Part shown: piece by piece, positions 1 to 5,839 of the stretch
How positions within the stretch are numbered: position 1 is the stretch's first letter
Layout of the letters: each line of letters starts with the position of its first letter
Source: JASFQI01 sp050115555
GTDB taxonomy: Bacteria; Desulfobacterota; DSM-4660; Desulfatiglandales; HGW-15
Assembly: GCA_050115555.1 (NCBI GenBank)
Contig: JASFQI010000187.1
Location: 1 to 9,465 of the forward strand
Length of the DNA stretch: 9,465 bases
Reading direction: 5' to 3'
The notes under the pieces: generated by a model
Seen by the model: the letters and a program-made list of their open reading frames with translations, nothing else
Database searches by the model: none
What the model was told of the DNA's origin: nothing
Made by a program: the position numbers and the translations under genes

Positions 1-829
1 CCTCGGGCATGGGGATGTACTCGATGTGGGCGGGGGGGTCCAAGGCGTTGAACATGGCCCCGGCTACGTCGTTCCAAGTGCGGGCCTTGCCCGTGCCGAC
101 ATTGAAAATGCCGTTTGCCAGCCGGTTTTCCAGAAAAAAGAGGGTCATGTCCACGGCGTCCTTGACATAGATGAAATCCCTCTGCTGCTCCCCGTGACCG
201 TAATCGTCCCTGTACGACTCGAAGAGCCGGATGCGCCCCTGGTCGCGCACCCCGGGATAGGCCTTGTGAATAACGCTTCGCATGTCGCCTTTGTGCCCCT
301 CGTTCGGCCCGAACACATTGAAGTACTTGAGCCCGACAATACGGTCGAGCCATCCCCTCCGCTGTGCGTAAAGATCAAAAAGGTGCTTGGAGTATCCGTA
401 CATGTTCAGGGGGCGAAGGTCGCGCAGGCCGGCCTCGTCGTCCCGGTATCCCTGCGCCCCGTCCCCGTATGTGGCTGCGCTCGAGGCGTAGATGAACCGG
501 CAGTCCGGGTGGAGTTCCTGCCAGGCGGCCAGGCGCAGGGTGTATCGGTAGTTGTTCTCCATCAGGTAGCCGGCGTCCTTCTCCGTGGTGGACGAGCAGG
601 CTCCCAAATGGAAGATGGCGCGAATTCGGTTCCCGAGGTCCCCGCGTTCAAGGCGTTCGAGGAACGCGTCCCGATCCAGGTAGTCATAGAAGCGCAGAGG
701 AACGAGGTTCTTCCATTTTTCGTCCTTGCCCAGGTGATCCACGACCAGGATGTCGTCCTCACCCTGTTGGTTGAGGCGCCAGACGATCGCACTTCCGATG
801 AACCCGGCTCCGCCCGTGACAATGATCAT
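1..829 (-). CDS. hldD: ADP-L-glycero-D-manno-heptose 6-epimerase, 3' end beyond window
   Basis: HldD epimerises ADP-D-glycero-D-manno-heptose at C6 to the L-glycero form used for the LPS inner core; it is a cytoplasmic NADP-dependent enzyme of the extended SDR family. The frame read leftwards from the ATG at 829 stays open for 276 codons to the window edge; the family is about 310-330 residues, so the C-terminal 40-50 are missing. Visible motifs: N-terminal MIIVTGGAGFIGS with the nucleotide-binding GGxGxxG (residues 6-12), GACSSTTE (77-83, HldD-specific), SSAATYG (116-122), catalytic YGYSK with Tyr144 and Lys148, FNVFGPNEGHKGDM (170-183), RDFIYVKD (217-224) and GIFNVGTGKA (240-249). The start is supported by a GGAGGG Shine-Dalgarno just upstream. 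It appears to be transcribed alone here, from a promoter at about 860-888. The opposite strand is also open over this length but encodes nothing recognisable. Confidence 0.96.
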   Translation of the reverse strand, partial: MIIVTGGAGFIGSAIVWRLNQQGEDDILVVDHLGKDEKWKNLVPLRFYDYLDRDAFLERLERGDLGNRIRAIFHLGACSSTTEKDAGYLMENNYRYTLRLAAWQELHPDCRFIYASSAATYGDGAQGYRDDEAGLRDLRPLNMYGYSKHLFDLYAQRRGWLDRIVGLKYFNVFGPNEGHKGDMRSVIHKAYPGVRDQGRIRLFESYRDDYGHGEQQRDFIYVKDAVDMTLFFLENRLANGIFNVGTGKARTWNDVAGAMFNALDPPAHIEYIPMPE

Positions 830-859
830 GGGATTCCCTCCGATGCATTGGGTGGATGC

Positions 860-888
860 AGTCTAGGACAGGAGACGCGTGAGCGCAA
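860..888 (-). promoter_or_regulatory. Candidate sigma70 promoter for hldD
   Basis: Read on the minus strand there is TTGCGC (883-888) as a -35 box, a 17-nt spacer, and TAGACT (860-865) as a -10 box. This would put the start of transcription near 853 and leave a leader of about 25 nt before the hldD ATG at 829. Box matches are moderate (3/6 and 4/6), so this is a prediction from position and spacing. Confidence 0.4.
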
Positions 889-929
889 GCCTCTTGAGTC
901 GGGCTATACGCTTCCTGCCCCCCTCGCCC

Positions 930-1089
930 GAAGCCACACAGGAGAACCACGCTGAGCCTAAGGCGTTATGACGTTGGCCTATCAAGAATTCCAGCACCTT
1001 GAACATGCGAGAGAAAGAATAACTCCTGTTTTTCGGGCTCGAAGGGAGGAATGCGTTTCGTGGGTTGAGGGGCGTGGGGCTCTCTCCTG
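930..1089 (+). repeat. Diverged direct repeat, copy A
   Basis: Aligned by eye without gaps to 1629-1788, this copy is identical at about 114 of 160 positions (71 %), at a constant offset of 699 bp. The best-kept blocks are CCACACAGGAGAA (934-946), the region through GAGCC and AAGGCGTT (to 967), GAATTCCAGC (986-995), and the G-rich GAGGGGCGTGGGG (1067-1079). Reading the minus strand, some amino acids are shared between copies (for instance NALGS and FSCV), but the differences are not concentrated at third codon positions. This fits a nucleotide-level repeat better than a conserved protein. No transposase or target-site duplication is visible. Confidence 0.75.
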
Positions 1090-1099
1090 GAGAAGCGAT

Positions 1100-1370
1100 C
1101 CCGGAGACCGGAAATCGACGCGATGCGCAGGGTCTCAGTCGGTGGATCCTGTCTATCGCGGGGGAGATCGAAGCCTGCCGGGTGCAACTCCGCGAAGCGG
1201 GACAGGGTGCCAGGACATCTGCGGTTCCCGCGCAGGGCGGCCCCATGGGAGCGCATCCGAACCCTGGATCGAGCCGGAAGGAGAGCATCCCCAGGGCCCG
1301 AGCCCCGGCCAAAAGCTCGTGTAGGTGGAGGTGTTGGTGCAAGGGTTTGAAAAGGCTTCCGGTCTCCGGG
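1100..1370. repeat. Segment bounded by a 14-bp perfect inverted repeat
   Basis: CCCGGAGACCGGAA at 1100-1113 is the exact reverse complement of 1357-1370. Inside are further complementary pairs that could nest: 1122-1128 with 1251-1257 (GATGCGC/GCGCATC), 1148-1153 with 1201-1206 (CCTGTC/GACAGG), 1262-1267 with 1291-1296 (CCCTGG/CCAGGG) and 1299-1303 with 1315-1319 (CGAGC/GCTCG). The set is compatible with a branched RNA fold of about 270 nt, but high GC makes short helices easy to find, so only the 14-bp pair is a strong observation. Confidence 0.5.
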
Positions 1371-1477
1371 GTGGGGAGGTGGATCGTTCCTGAGCTCCCG
1401 GGCCGGTCTTCGCATCGGACTTGCCCGCGGGGGAAGCCGCCCCCTCCCTGTTCCATCCCCGCCGGGAACCGCACCTC
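1328..1477 (-). promoter_or_regulatory. Degenerate cobalamin-riboswitch-like sequence (tentative)
   Basis: On the minus strand several pieces of the cobalamin riboswitch appear in the right order: AGGTGC (1476-1471), a small hairpin, AACAGGGA (1452-1445) in place of the usual AnAGGGAA, CCCCCGC (1433-1427), and CCCCGGAGACCGG (1371-1359), close to the B12-box consensus. GAGGTG (1477-1472) can pair with CACCTC (1333-1328) to close the element. However, the near-invariant GGTGnnAnTCC block and the ACTGT of the L5 loop are not found, and no recognisable gene follows. It could be a decayed riboswitch or a chance resemblance in GC-rich DNA. Confidence 0.18.
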
Positions 1478-1628
1478 AACAAATCACTGCTGGCGCTTTT
1501 CGTAACGTTTTCGGCTGTGGCTAGGCACCTGTTCGGCGGGGACTGGCCAGGGGGTCCCCCACGGACAAGCCCGGCGAAGACGAGGCCCTTCCGCAAAGTC
1601 ACGATCCCTCCTTCCCGCCCCTCCACCC

Positions 1629-1788
1629 GGATCCACACAGGAGAACTACGTTGAGCCCAAGGCGTTTTTGCTTTTACTTCGGAGGAATTCCAGCGCCTTT
1701 AACGTGCAGGCAGTAGGAAAACCCCGTTTTTTCAGTCTCCGATGGGGAAGCGAGTTGCGTGGGGTGAGGGGCGTGGGGATCTCTCCGT
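1629..1788 (+). repeat. Diverged direct repeat, copy B
   Basis: Second copy of the repeat at 930-1089, same orientation. Conserved blocks sit at 1633-1645 (CCACACAGGAGAA), 1685-1694 (GAATTCCAGC) and 1766-1778 (GAGGGGCGTGGGG). In the minus frame that resembles copy A, this copy has a TAG stop where copy A has TGG, which further argues that neither copy is under coding selection. The family could be dispersed through the genome, but only these two copies are in the window. Confidence 0.75.
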
Positions 1789-2002
1789 TCCCCGAATCGG
1801 GCGATGACCAAGTTTGCCGAAGATGCAAGGAAGAGAGTGTTTCGCTATGCTCCGCATGCGAAGCACCCGATGACGCCGCGGATTCGGTGAAATTGATCAT
1901 CCCGCAGGGTTTCAGATTCTGGAGAAAACCCCCGCCTCCGGAGCCGGAATCGCTTACATAAGGAAGAATGATCCAGAGAGCTCGCAGGAGGAAGCAGATT
2001 AA

Positions 2003-2039
2003 CCCTGTACCGTGAGTCAGTCGGATTCGCGGTACAGGG
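2003..2039 (-). terminator. Hairpin over the ilvH stop codon, possible terminator
   Basis: CCCTGTACCG (2003-2012) and CGGTACAGGG (2030-2039) form a perfect 10-bp stem with a 17-nt loop that contains the ilvH stop codon (2017-2019). On the ilvH transcript the stem is followed by a short U-containing stretch but not a clear U-run. It may be a weak intrinsic terminator or an mRNA 3'-end stabiliser. Confidence 0.5.
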
Positions 2040-2520
2040 CGAGGATTCCGGATCGGGAGAGCTTCTTGATGCCCATGGGCTCCAGTAGACGGATGAGGGC
2101 CTCCACCTTTTCCCGGCGGCCCGTGGTTTCGAGGATATAGTGGGTGGGACTGGTGTCCACGATGCGGGCGCGAAACGTGTCCACGAGGCTTCGTATTTCC
2201 TGCCGATTTTCCGGAACCGCTCGCACGCAGATGAGCGCCATCTCCCGCCGCACCGCTTCATCTCCGGCCATGACCCGGACCTTGATCACATTGACCAGCC
2301 TGCGAAGCTGCTTCAGGAGGTTTTCGAGCTGCTCAGGGGTGCTCCTCGTGGTGATGGTGATGCGGGACATCCTCGGGTTGGCAGTGGGTGCGCCGCAGAT
2401 GGTCTCGATGTTGAACCCGCGCCCGGCAAACAGGCTCGTGATTCGGGCGGTCACCCCGGTTTCGTTCTCGACCAGCATGGTCAAGGTATGGAGATCCTGA
2501 TTTGAAACCGGTGGTTTCAC
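2017..2520 (-). CDS. ilvH: Acetolactate synthase small (regulatory) subunit
   Basis: This is the regulatory subunit of acetohydroxyacid synthase, the first common enzyme of valine, leucine and isoleucine synthesis. It binds the catalytic subunit and confers valine feedback inhibition. The protein is 167 residues from the chosen start, close to the roughly 160-170 usual for the family. An ACT domain lies near residues 10-85, with HTLTMLVENETGV (11-23), followed by LFAGRGFNIET (30-40), typical of the family; the small-subunit C-terminal domain follows (about 90-165), with SGILALYR near the end. The GTG at 2520 is chosen because GGAGAG lies 7 nt upstream and the protein then starts like other family members. 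A TTG at 2583 would add 21 residues, but it sits at about the predicted transcription start. The large-subunit gene ilvB, commonly adjacent, is not here: the upstream neighbour is divergent cobQ. Confidence 0.95.
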   Translation of the reverse strand: MKPPVSNQDLHTLTMLVENETGVTARITSLFAGRGFNIETICGAPTANPRMSRITITTRSTPEQLENLLKQLRRLVNVIKVRVMAGDEAVRREMALICVRAVPENRQEIRSLVDTFRARIVDTSPTHYILETTGRREKVEALIRLLEPMGIKKLSRSGILALYRESD

Positions 2521-2590
2521 AACGTTTCTCTCCGGCAGGATGTTCGATGCTTCGAGGCGTTCCGTGGGCCGTGCCCCATGCAATGAGGGT

Positions 2591-2620
2591 ATCCTATCTG
2601 CTTAGACATTCGCATGTCAA
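2591..2620 (-). promoter_or_regulatory. Likely sigma70 promoter for ilvH
   Basis: Minus strand: a perfect TTGACA -35 box (2615-2620), an 18-nt spacer and TAGGAT (2591-2596) as the -10 box. Transcription would start near 2584, giving a leader of about 64 nt before the GTG at 2520. No run of branched-chain codons or obvious leader peptide is visible in that leader, so classic attenuation is not supported. Confidence 0.6.
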
Positions 2621-2621
2621 C

Positions 2622-2643
2622 GTTCCCGGTCGCGCGCGGGAAC
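2622..2643. promoter_or_regulatory. Palindrome abutting the ilvH -35 box
   Basis: GTTCCCG (2622-2628) and CGGGAAC (2637-2643) form a 7-bp inverted repeat with an 8-bp GC-only centre. It ends one base from the -35 box of the ilvH promoter and lies in the region shared with the divergent cobQ. The position suits a regulator binding site, but I cannot name the regulator. Confidence 0.35.
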
Positions 2644-2799
2644 AGTCGAACCAGGAAGGCATGAGGAGAAGCGCCGGTCAAACGGTCTCTTGCCTTTTCA
2701 AAATCGTTATGGAAAGGTACTTCACGACGGGGCGTTTGGCTGTCTTCGGGCAGGAAACGTCGCGCTGGAGGGCGGACAAATCGGGCCGGGGCAAAGCGT

Positions 2800-4299
2800 A
2801 TGAACGGGGCGATCATGGTGCTGGGGACGGGAAGCGACGTGGGAAAATCCATCGTCGCCACGGCACTGTGCCGCATCCTTCGAAGACGTGGGTACCGGGT
2901 AGCCCCGTTCAAGGCCCAGAACATGTCGAACAACTCGTTTGTGACCCTGGAGGGTGGAGAAATCGGAAGGGCTCAGGTGACCCAGGCCGAGGCCGCGGGC
3001 GTGCCGCCCTCCGTGCACATGAACCCGGTGCTCCTGAAGCCATCCTCCGATCAAGGCTCCCAGGTCGTGCTCCAGGGTCGCGTCTACGCCCAGATGACCG
3101 CCGGCGAGTACCACGCCTTCAAGCCTGGTCTTCGAAAGGCGGTGATGGACTCTTATCATCGCCTGCAGGAGGAGTACGAGGTCATCGTCCTGGAAGGCGC
3201 CGGAAGCTGCTGTGAAATGAACCTCAAGGAGAACGACCTGGTCAATTTCCCCATGGCCAAGGCCGTGGGCGCCTCCTGCATACTGGTAGGCGACATTGAT
3301 CGTGGAGGGGTCTTTGCACAGCTCCTGGGCAGCCACCACCTCATGACCCGAAAGGAGCGTGCTCTCACCACAGGGTTTCTGATCAACAAGTTCCGCGGCG
3401 ACCCTTCCCTGTTCCAGTCCGGTATCGACTACATCGAGAAAAAGAGCGGAAAACCCGTGCTGGGCCTCGTGCCCTTTTATCGCGATATCGCCATCGATCC
3501 CGAGGACTCGGTGGTCGTTCAGGAAGACCGGCGAGTGAAGCACCCGGTGGAATCGAGGAGTGTAAACATCGGAGTGCTGAGGCTGCCATCCATCTCCAAC
3601 TTCACGGATCTCGAAATTCTGGCCCGCGAACCGGGCGTTGTGGTCAACTACCTCTTTCGCCCGGTTGAGCTCACCGACACATACGACCTGATCGTGCTGC
3701 CCGGGGCAAAAAACGTGATGGAGGATGCCGTCTGGCTGGGCAGGACCCGATGGACGCAGGCCGTCCTTCGATTTGCGGATCGGGGAGGACGCGTTCTGGG
3801 CATCTGTGGGGGATACCAGCTCCTGGGAAAGCGCATTCTGGACCCGGACGGCGTGGAATCCAGCCGCCGGATCGTCAAGGCACTGGGGCTTCTTCCGGCG
3901 GAAACCGTACTGGCCAGGGACAAGGTGGTTCGCCGTGTGACAGGAACCTGTCTGTGGAACGGAAAACGGGTGAGCGGCTATGAGATCCACATGGGGCGGA
4001 CCCGGGCGCTGGCGACACAGGAAAGACCTTTCCTGCGGCTTCATCAACCGGGGTCCCGGAGCCACTGGGATGACGGGCTGGTCCTGGACGGAGGTCGCGT
4101 GTGGGGCAGCTATGTGCACGGGATCCTTGACGCCTCGGGATTTCGCGGGGACCTGCTTAACGAGGTGAGACGGGACAAGGGGCTGAAAGAGCGCCGCCCC
4201 AGGCAGGGACGTCTGGCTCGTTTTCATCAGTACGACCGGCTGGCCGATCACTTTGAGAAGCATTGCGATATGGATCGGATACTCGCTTCGATGGGCTGA
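2800..4299 (+). CDS. cobQ: Cobyric acid synthase (CobQ/CbiP)
   Basis: ATP- and glutamine-dependent amidation of the b, d, e and g side chains of (adenosyl)cobyrinic acid a,c-diamide to give cobyric acid; cytoplasmic. The protein is 499 residues, within the family range of about 480-510. The N-terminal half is a dethiobiotin-synthetase-like ATPase: P-loop GTGSDVGKS (9-17), FKAQNMSNNS (37-46), VLEGAGS (130-136) and GDIDRGGVF (164-172). The C-terminal half is a class I glutamine amidotransferase with the nucleophile Cys336 in GICGGYQLLG (334-343), GYEIHMG (393-399) and His440 in GSYVHGI (436-442). The start gives MNGAIMVLGTGSD, aligned with the family N-terminus. The ribosome site is weak (a G-rich stretch about 8-12 nt upstream), and ATG 2815 is possible but would trim the first strand. 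It is the first gene of the operon. Confidence 0.97.
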   Translation: MNGAIMVLGTGSDVGKSIVATALCRILRRRGYRVAPFKAQNMSNNSFVTLEGGEIGRAQVTQAEAAGVPPSVHMNPVLLKPSSDQGSQVVLQGRVYAQMTAGEYHAFKPGLRKAVMDSYHRLQEEYEVIVLEGAGSCCEMNLKENDLVNFPMAKAVGASCILVGDIDRGGVFAQLLGSHHLMTRKERALTTGFLINKFRGDPSLFQSGIDYIEKKSGKPVLGLVPFYRDIAIDPEDSVVVQEDRRVKHPVESRSVNIGVLRLPSISNFTDLEILAREPGVVVNYLFRPVELTDTYDLIVLPGAKNVMEDAVWLGRTRWTQAVLRFADRGGRVLGICGGYQLLGKRILDPDGVESSRRIVKALGLLPAETVLARDKVVRRVTGTCLWNGKRVSGYEIHMGRTRALATQERPFLRLHQPGSRSHWDDGLVLDGGRVWGSYVHGILDASGFRGDLLNEVRRDKGLKERRPRQGRLARFHQYDRLADHFEKHCDMDRILASMG

Positions 4300-4324
4300 G
4301 CAGGGCGCATGACAGCGGAGGGCC

Positions 4325-5752
4325 ATGCCAAAGGGTTCGCCACGAAAACCGAAAGCCAGGAGTCTGAAGCAGGACGCTGCCGTCCCTGTCCTGACCGTGG
4401 CCGGTACGCACAGCGGTTCTGGAAAGACCACGGTTGCGCTGGGGTTCATGGCGGCACTGGCGCGTCGAGGAATTGCGGTCCAGGGGTACAAGGTGGGACC
4501 GGACTTCATCGACCCGGGTCATCACCGCGCTGTCACCGGCCGTGCTTCGCATAACCTGGACGGGTGGATGATGGATCGGGCTTCAAATCATGCCCTGTTT
4601 ACACGCGGTCTTCAGGGTGCAGGGGCCGCAGTGGTCGAGGGCGTGATGGGCCTATTCGACGGTTTCTCCGGGAACGATGAATCCGGGTCCACCGCCCAGA
4701 TGGCCAAGTGGCTGGGGACACCCGTGCTCCTAGTGGTGGATGCCCGATCCATGGCCCGTTCTGCGGCTGCTGTGGCTCTGGGTTTTTCCCGGTTCGACGC
4801 CCACCTGCCTCTGGCCGGAGTGGTGTTCAACCGGGTGGCAAGTCAGGGCCATGCCCGCATGCTGACCGAGGCCATGGGAAGCGTGCCGGATGTGATGCTC
4901 CTGGGTTGTCTGCCCAGAGAGGAAGGGCTCGAGATCCCCTCGCGTCATCTGGGGCTCGTAACGGCAGAGGACCTGCACCCGAGTGAGGATCGTTCGAACC
5001 GACTCGCCCTGTGGATCGAAAGCCATCTGGACCTGGATCGAATCCTGGAGAAAGCCCCGCGAATTCCCCCGGCCCGGCCCGAAACCGGGTTGCCCGGCGG
5101 TCATAGCGTGAGGATCGGCATCGCCAGGGATGAAGCCTTCTGTTTCTACTACGAGGAAAACCTCCGTCTTCTGAAAGCCGCCGGTGCGGAGCTGATTCCC
5201 TTCTCCCCGCTGCGATCCGCTGACCTTCCCGAGGGTGTAACGGGGCTGTACCTTGGCGGCGGGTATCCGGAGCTTCACTGCGAAACCCTCTCCGCAAACC
5301 GTTCTCTGAAAAAGGAGATTCGGGCCTTTTCCCAAAGCGGGCGGCCGGTCTATGCCGAGTGTGGAGGGTTCATGTACCTGATGAAAGCGATTCGCGACCT
5401 TCAGGGAAGAAAGCATCGCATGGCCGGTGTCTTCCCAGTGGAAGCGACCATGGAGCCTCGGCTGCGCTCCCTGGGGTACCGGGAGATCACCACGAATCGG
5501 GAGAGCCTTCTGGGCCCTGCCGGAACCAAGATCCGCGGGCACGAGTTCCATTACTCCCGTATGGAGCCTTGCGAGGAGACTCCCATGGAGTCCGTGTACC
5601 GTGTGACGCCCCGAAACGGGCAGGACGGGATTGAGGCGGGGTTTTCCATCAACGGAGTCCTGGGATCTTACGTCCATCTGCACTGGGGGTCGAATCCCGC
5701 TGCGGCCGAGGCCTTTGTGGCGGCATGCGCCCGCTATGAGATCCTTTCTTGA
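4325..5752 (+). CDS. cbiA: Cobyrinic acid a,c-diamide synthase
   Basis: Amidates the a and c acetate side chains of cobyrinic acid (cobalt-containing in the anaerobic route) using ATP and glutamine; its product is the substrate of CobQ encoded just upstream. The protein is 475 residues, normal for CbiA/CobB. N-terminal ATPase domain: P-loop GTHSGSGKTT (27-36), GYKVGPDFIDPGHH (54-67), VVEGVMGLFDG (103-113). C-terminal class I-like amidotransferase domain from about 260: IGIARDEAFCFYYEENL (264-280), GGGYPELH (311-318), nucleophile Cys346 in AECGGFMYL (344-352), and His451 in GSYVHLHW (447-454). The first 20 or so residues before the first beta-strand are basic and non-conserved. GGAGG lies only 3 nt before the ATG, which is short, but no better in-frame start precedes the P-loop. 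It starts 25 nt after cobQ. Confidence 0.97.
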   Translation: MPKGSPRKPKARSLKQDAAVPVLTVAGTHSGSGKTTVALGFMAALARRGIAVQGYKVGPDFIDPGHHRAVTGRASHNLDGWMMDRASNHALFTRGLQGAGAAVVEGVMGLFDGFSGNDESGSTAQMAKWLGTPVLLVVDARSMARSAAAVALGFSRFDAHLPLAGVVFNRVASQGHARMLTEAMGSVPDVMLLGCLPREEGLEIPSRHLGLVTAEDLHPSEDRSNRLALWIESHLDLDRILEKAPRIPPARPETGLPGGHSVRIGIARDEAFCFYYEENLRLLKAAGAELIPFSPLRSADLPEGVTGLYLGGGYPELHCETLSANRSLKKEIRAFSQSGRPVYAECGGFMYLMKAIRDLQGRKHRMAGVFPVEATMEPRLRSLGYREITTNRESLLGPAGTKIRGHEFHYSRMEPCEETPMESVYRVTPRNGQDGIEAGFSINGVLGSYVHLHWGSNPAAAEAFVAACARYEILS

Positions 5753-5821
5753 TCTTCTTGATCTTCGTGGTGGACAGGAACGGATAGTCTCGGGCGAGAA
5801 AGCCAGGATTCCCGAACCACG
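5746..5821 (+). repeat. cbiA-cbiC spacer: 9-bp tandem repeat and possible hairpin
   Basis: TTCTTGATC occurs twice head to tail at 5746-5754 and 5755-5763, the first copy containing the cbiA stop codon. Downstream, CGTGGT (5766-5771) pairs with ACCACG (5816-5821), and inside it TCGGG (5790-5794) pairs with CCCGA (5811-5815). The 87-bp spacer is the largest gap inside the operon. There is no U-run, so a full terminator is unlikely; it may mark an mRNA processing or pausing site. Confidence 0.3.
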
Positions 5822-5839
5822 GGCAACACAGGAGCGGTC

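Larger units (their letters stand above)
830..2002. other. Long intergenic region without a recognisable gene
   Basis: About 1.17 kb separate hldD from the 3' end of ilvH. Several frames are open on both strands, the longest being a 203-codon frame on the minus strand (863-1474). None of the translations contains a motif I recognise: they are rich in Arg, Pro, Gly and Ser, as expected from GC-rich non-coding DNA. What the stretch does hold is a promoter next to hldD, two copies of a diverged direct repeat (930-1089 and 1629-1788), a 14-bp inverted repeat (1100-1113 with 1357-1370) around a segment with several nested complementary stretches, and partial similarity to cobalamin riboswitch motifs on the minus strand at about 1328-1477. 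It may be decayed coding or mobile DNA, or carry non-coding RNAs; the sequence alone does not decide. Confidence 0.7.
2521..2799. other. Divergent intergenic region between ilvH and cobQ
   Basis: These 279 bp carry the ilvH leader, its promoter and the adjacent palindrome. For cobQ I see no convincing promoter and no cobalamin riboswitch (no B12 box, no GGTGnnAnTCC, no CCCGCnACTGT on the plus strand). A TTGCCT near 2690 could be a -35 box, but there is no matching -10. No small gene is supported. Confidence 0.6.

Noticed and set aside
26..955. 309-codon open frame on the plus strand opposite hldD
   Set aside because: It lies antisense, codon on codon, to a clear hldD; its translation shows no family motif. 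GC-rich codon use leaves the opposite strand open.
863..1474. 203-codon frame on the minus strand in the hldD-ilvH gap
   Set aside because: Composition is low-information (Pro, Arg, Ser, Gly rich), there is no good ribosome site, and it runs through repeat copy A, whose second copy carries a stop in the same frame. No domain recognised.
1065..1505. 146-codon frame on the plus strand and a 161-codon minus frame (1153-1638) over the same DNA
   Set aside because: They overlap each other and the inverted repeat segment, and neither shows recognisable motifs or a convincing start.
830..2002. Insertion sequence or transposon
   Set aside because: No transposase-like frame, no target-site duplication noticed, and the repeats are direct and diverged rather than terminal inverted repeats of an IS.
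2521..2583. 21-residue N-terminal extension of IlvH from a TTG start
   Set aside because: The predicted transcription start is at about 2584, so there would be no leader. The GTG at 2520 has a good Shine-Dalgarno and gives the usual protein length.
2722..4509. 595-codon minus-strand frame opposite cobQ
   Set aside because: Antisense shadow of a gene with full catalytic motifs; its translation resembles nothing known.
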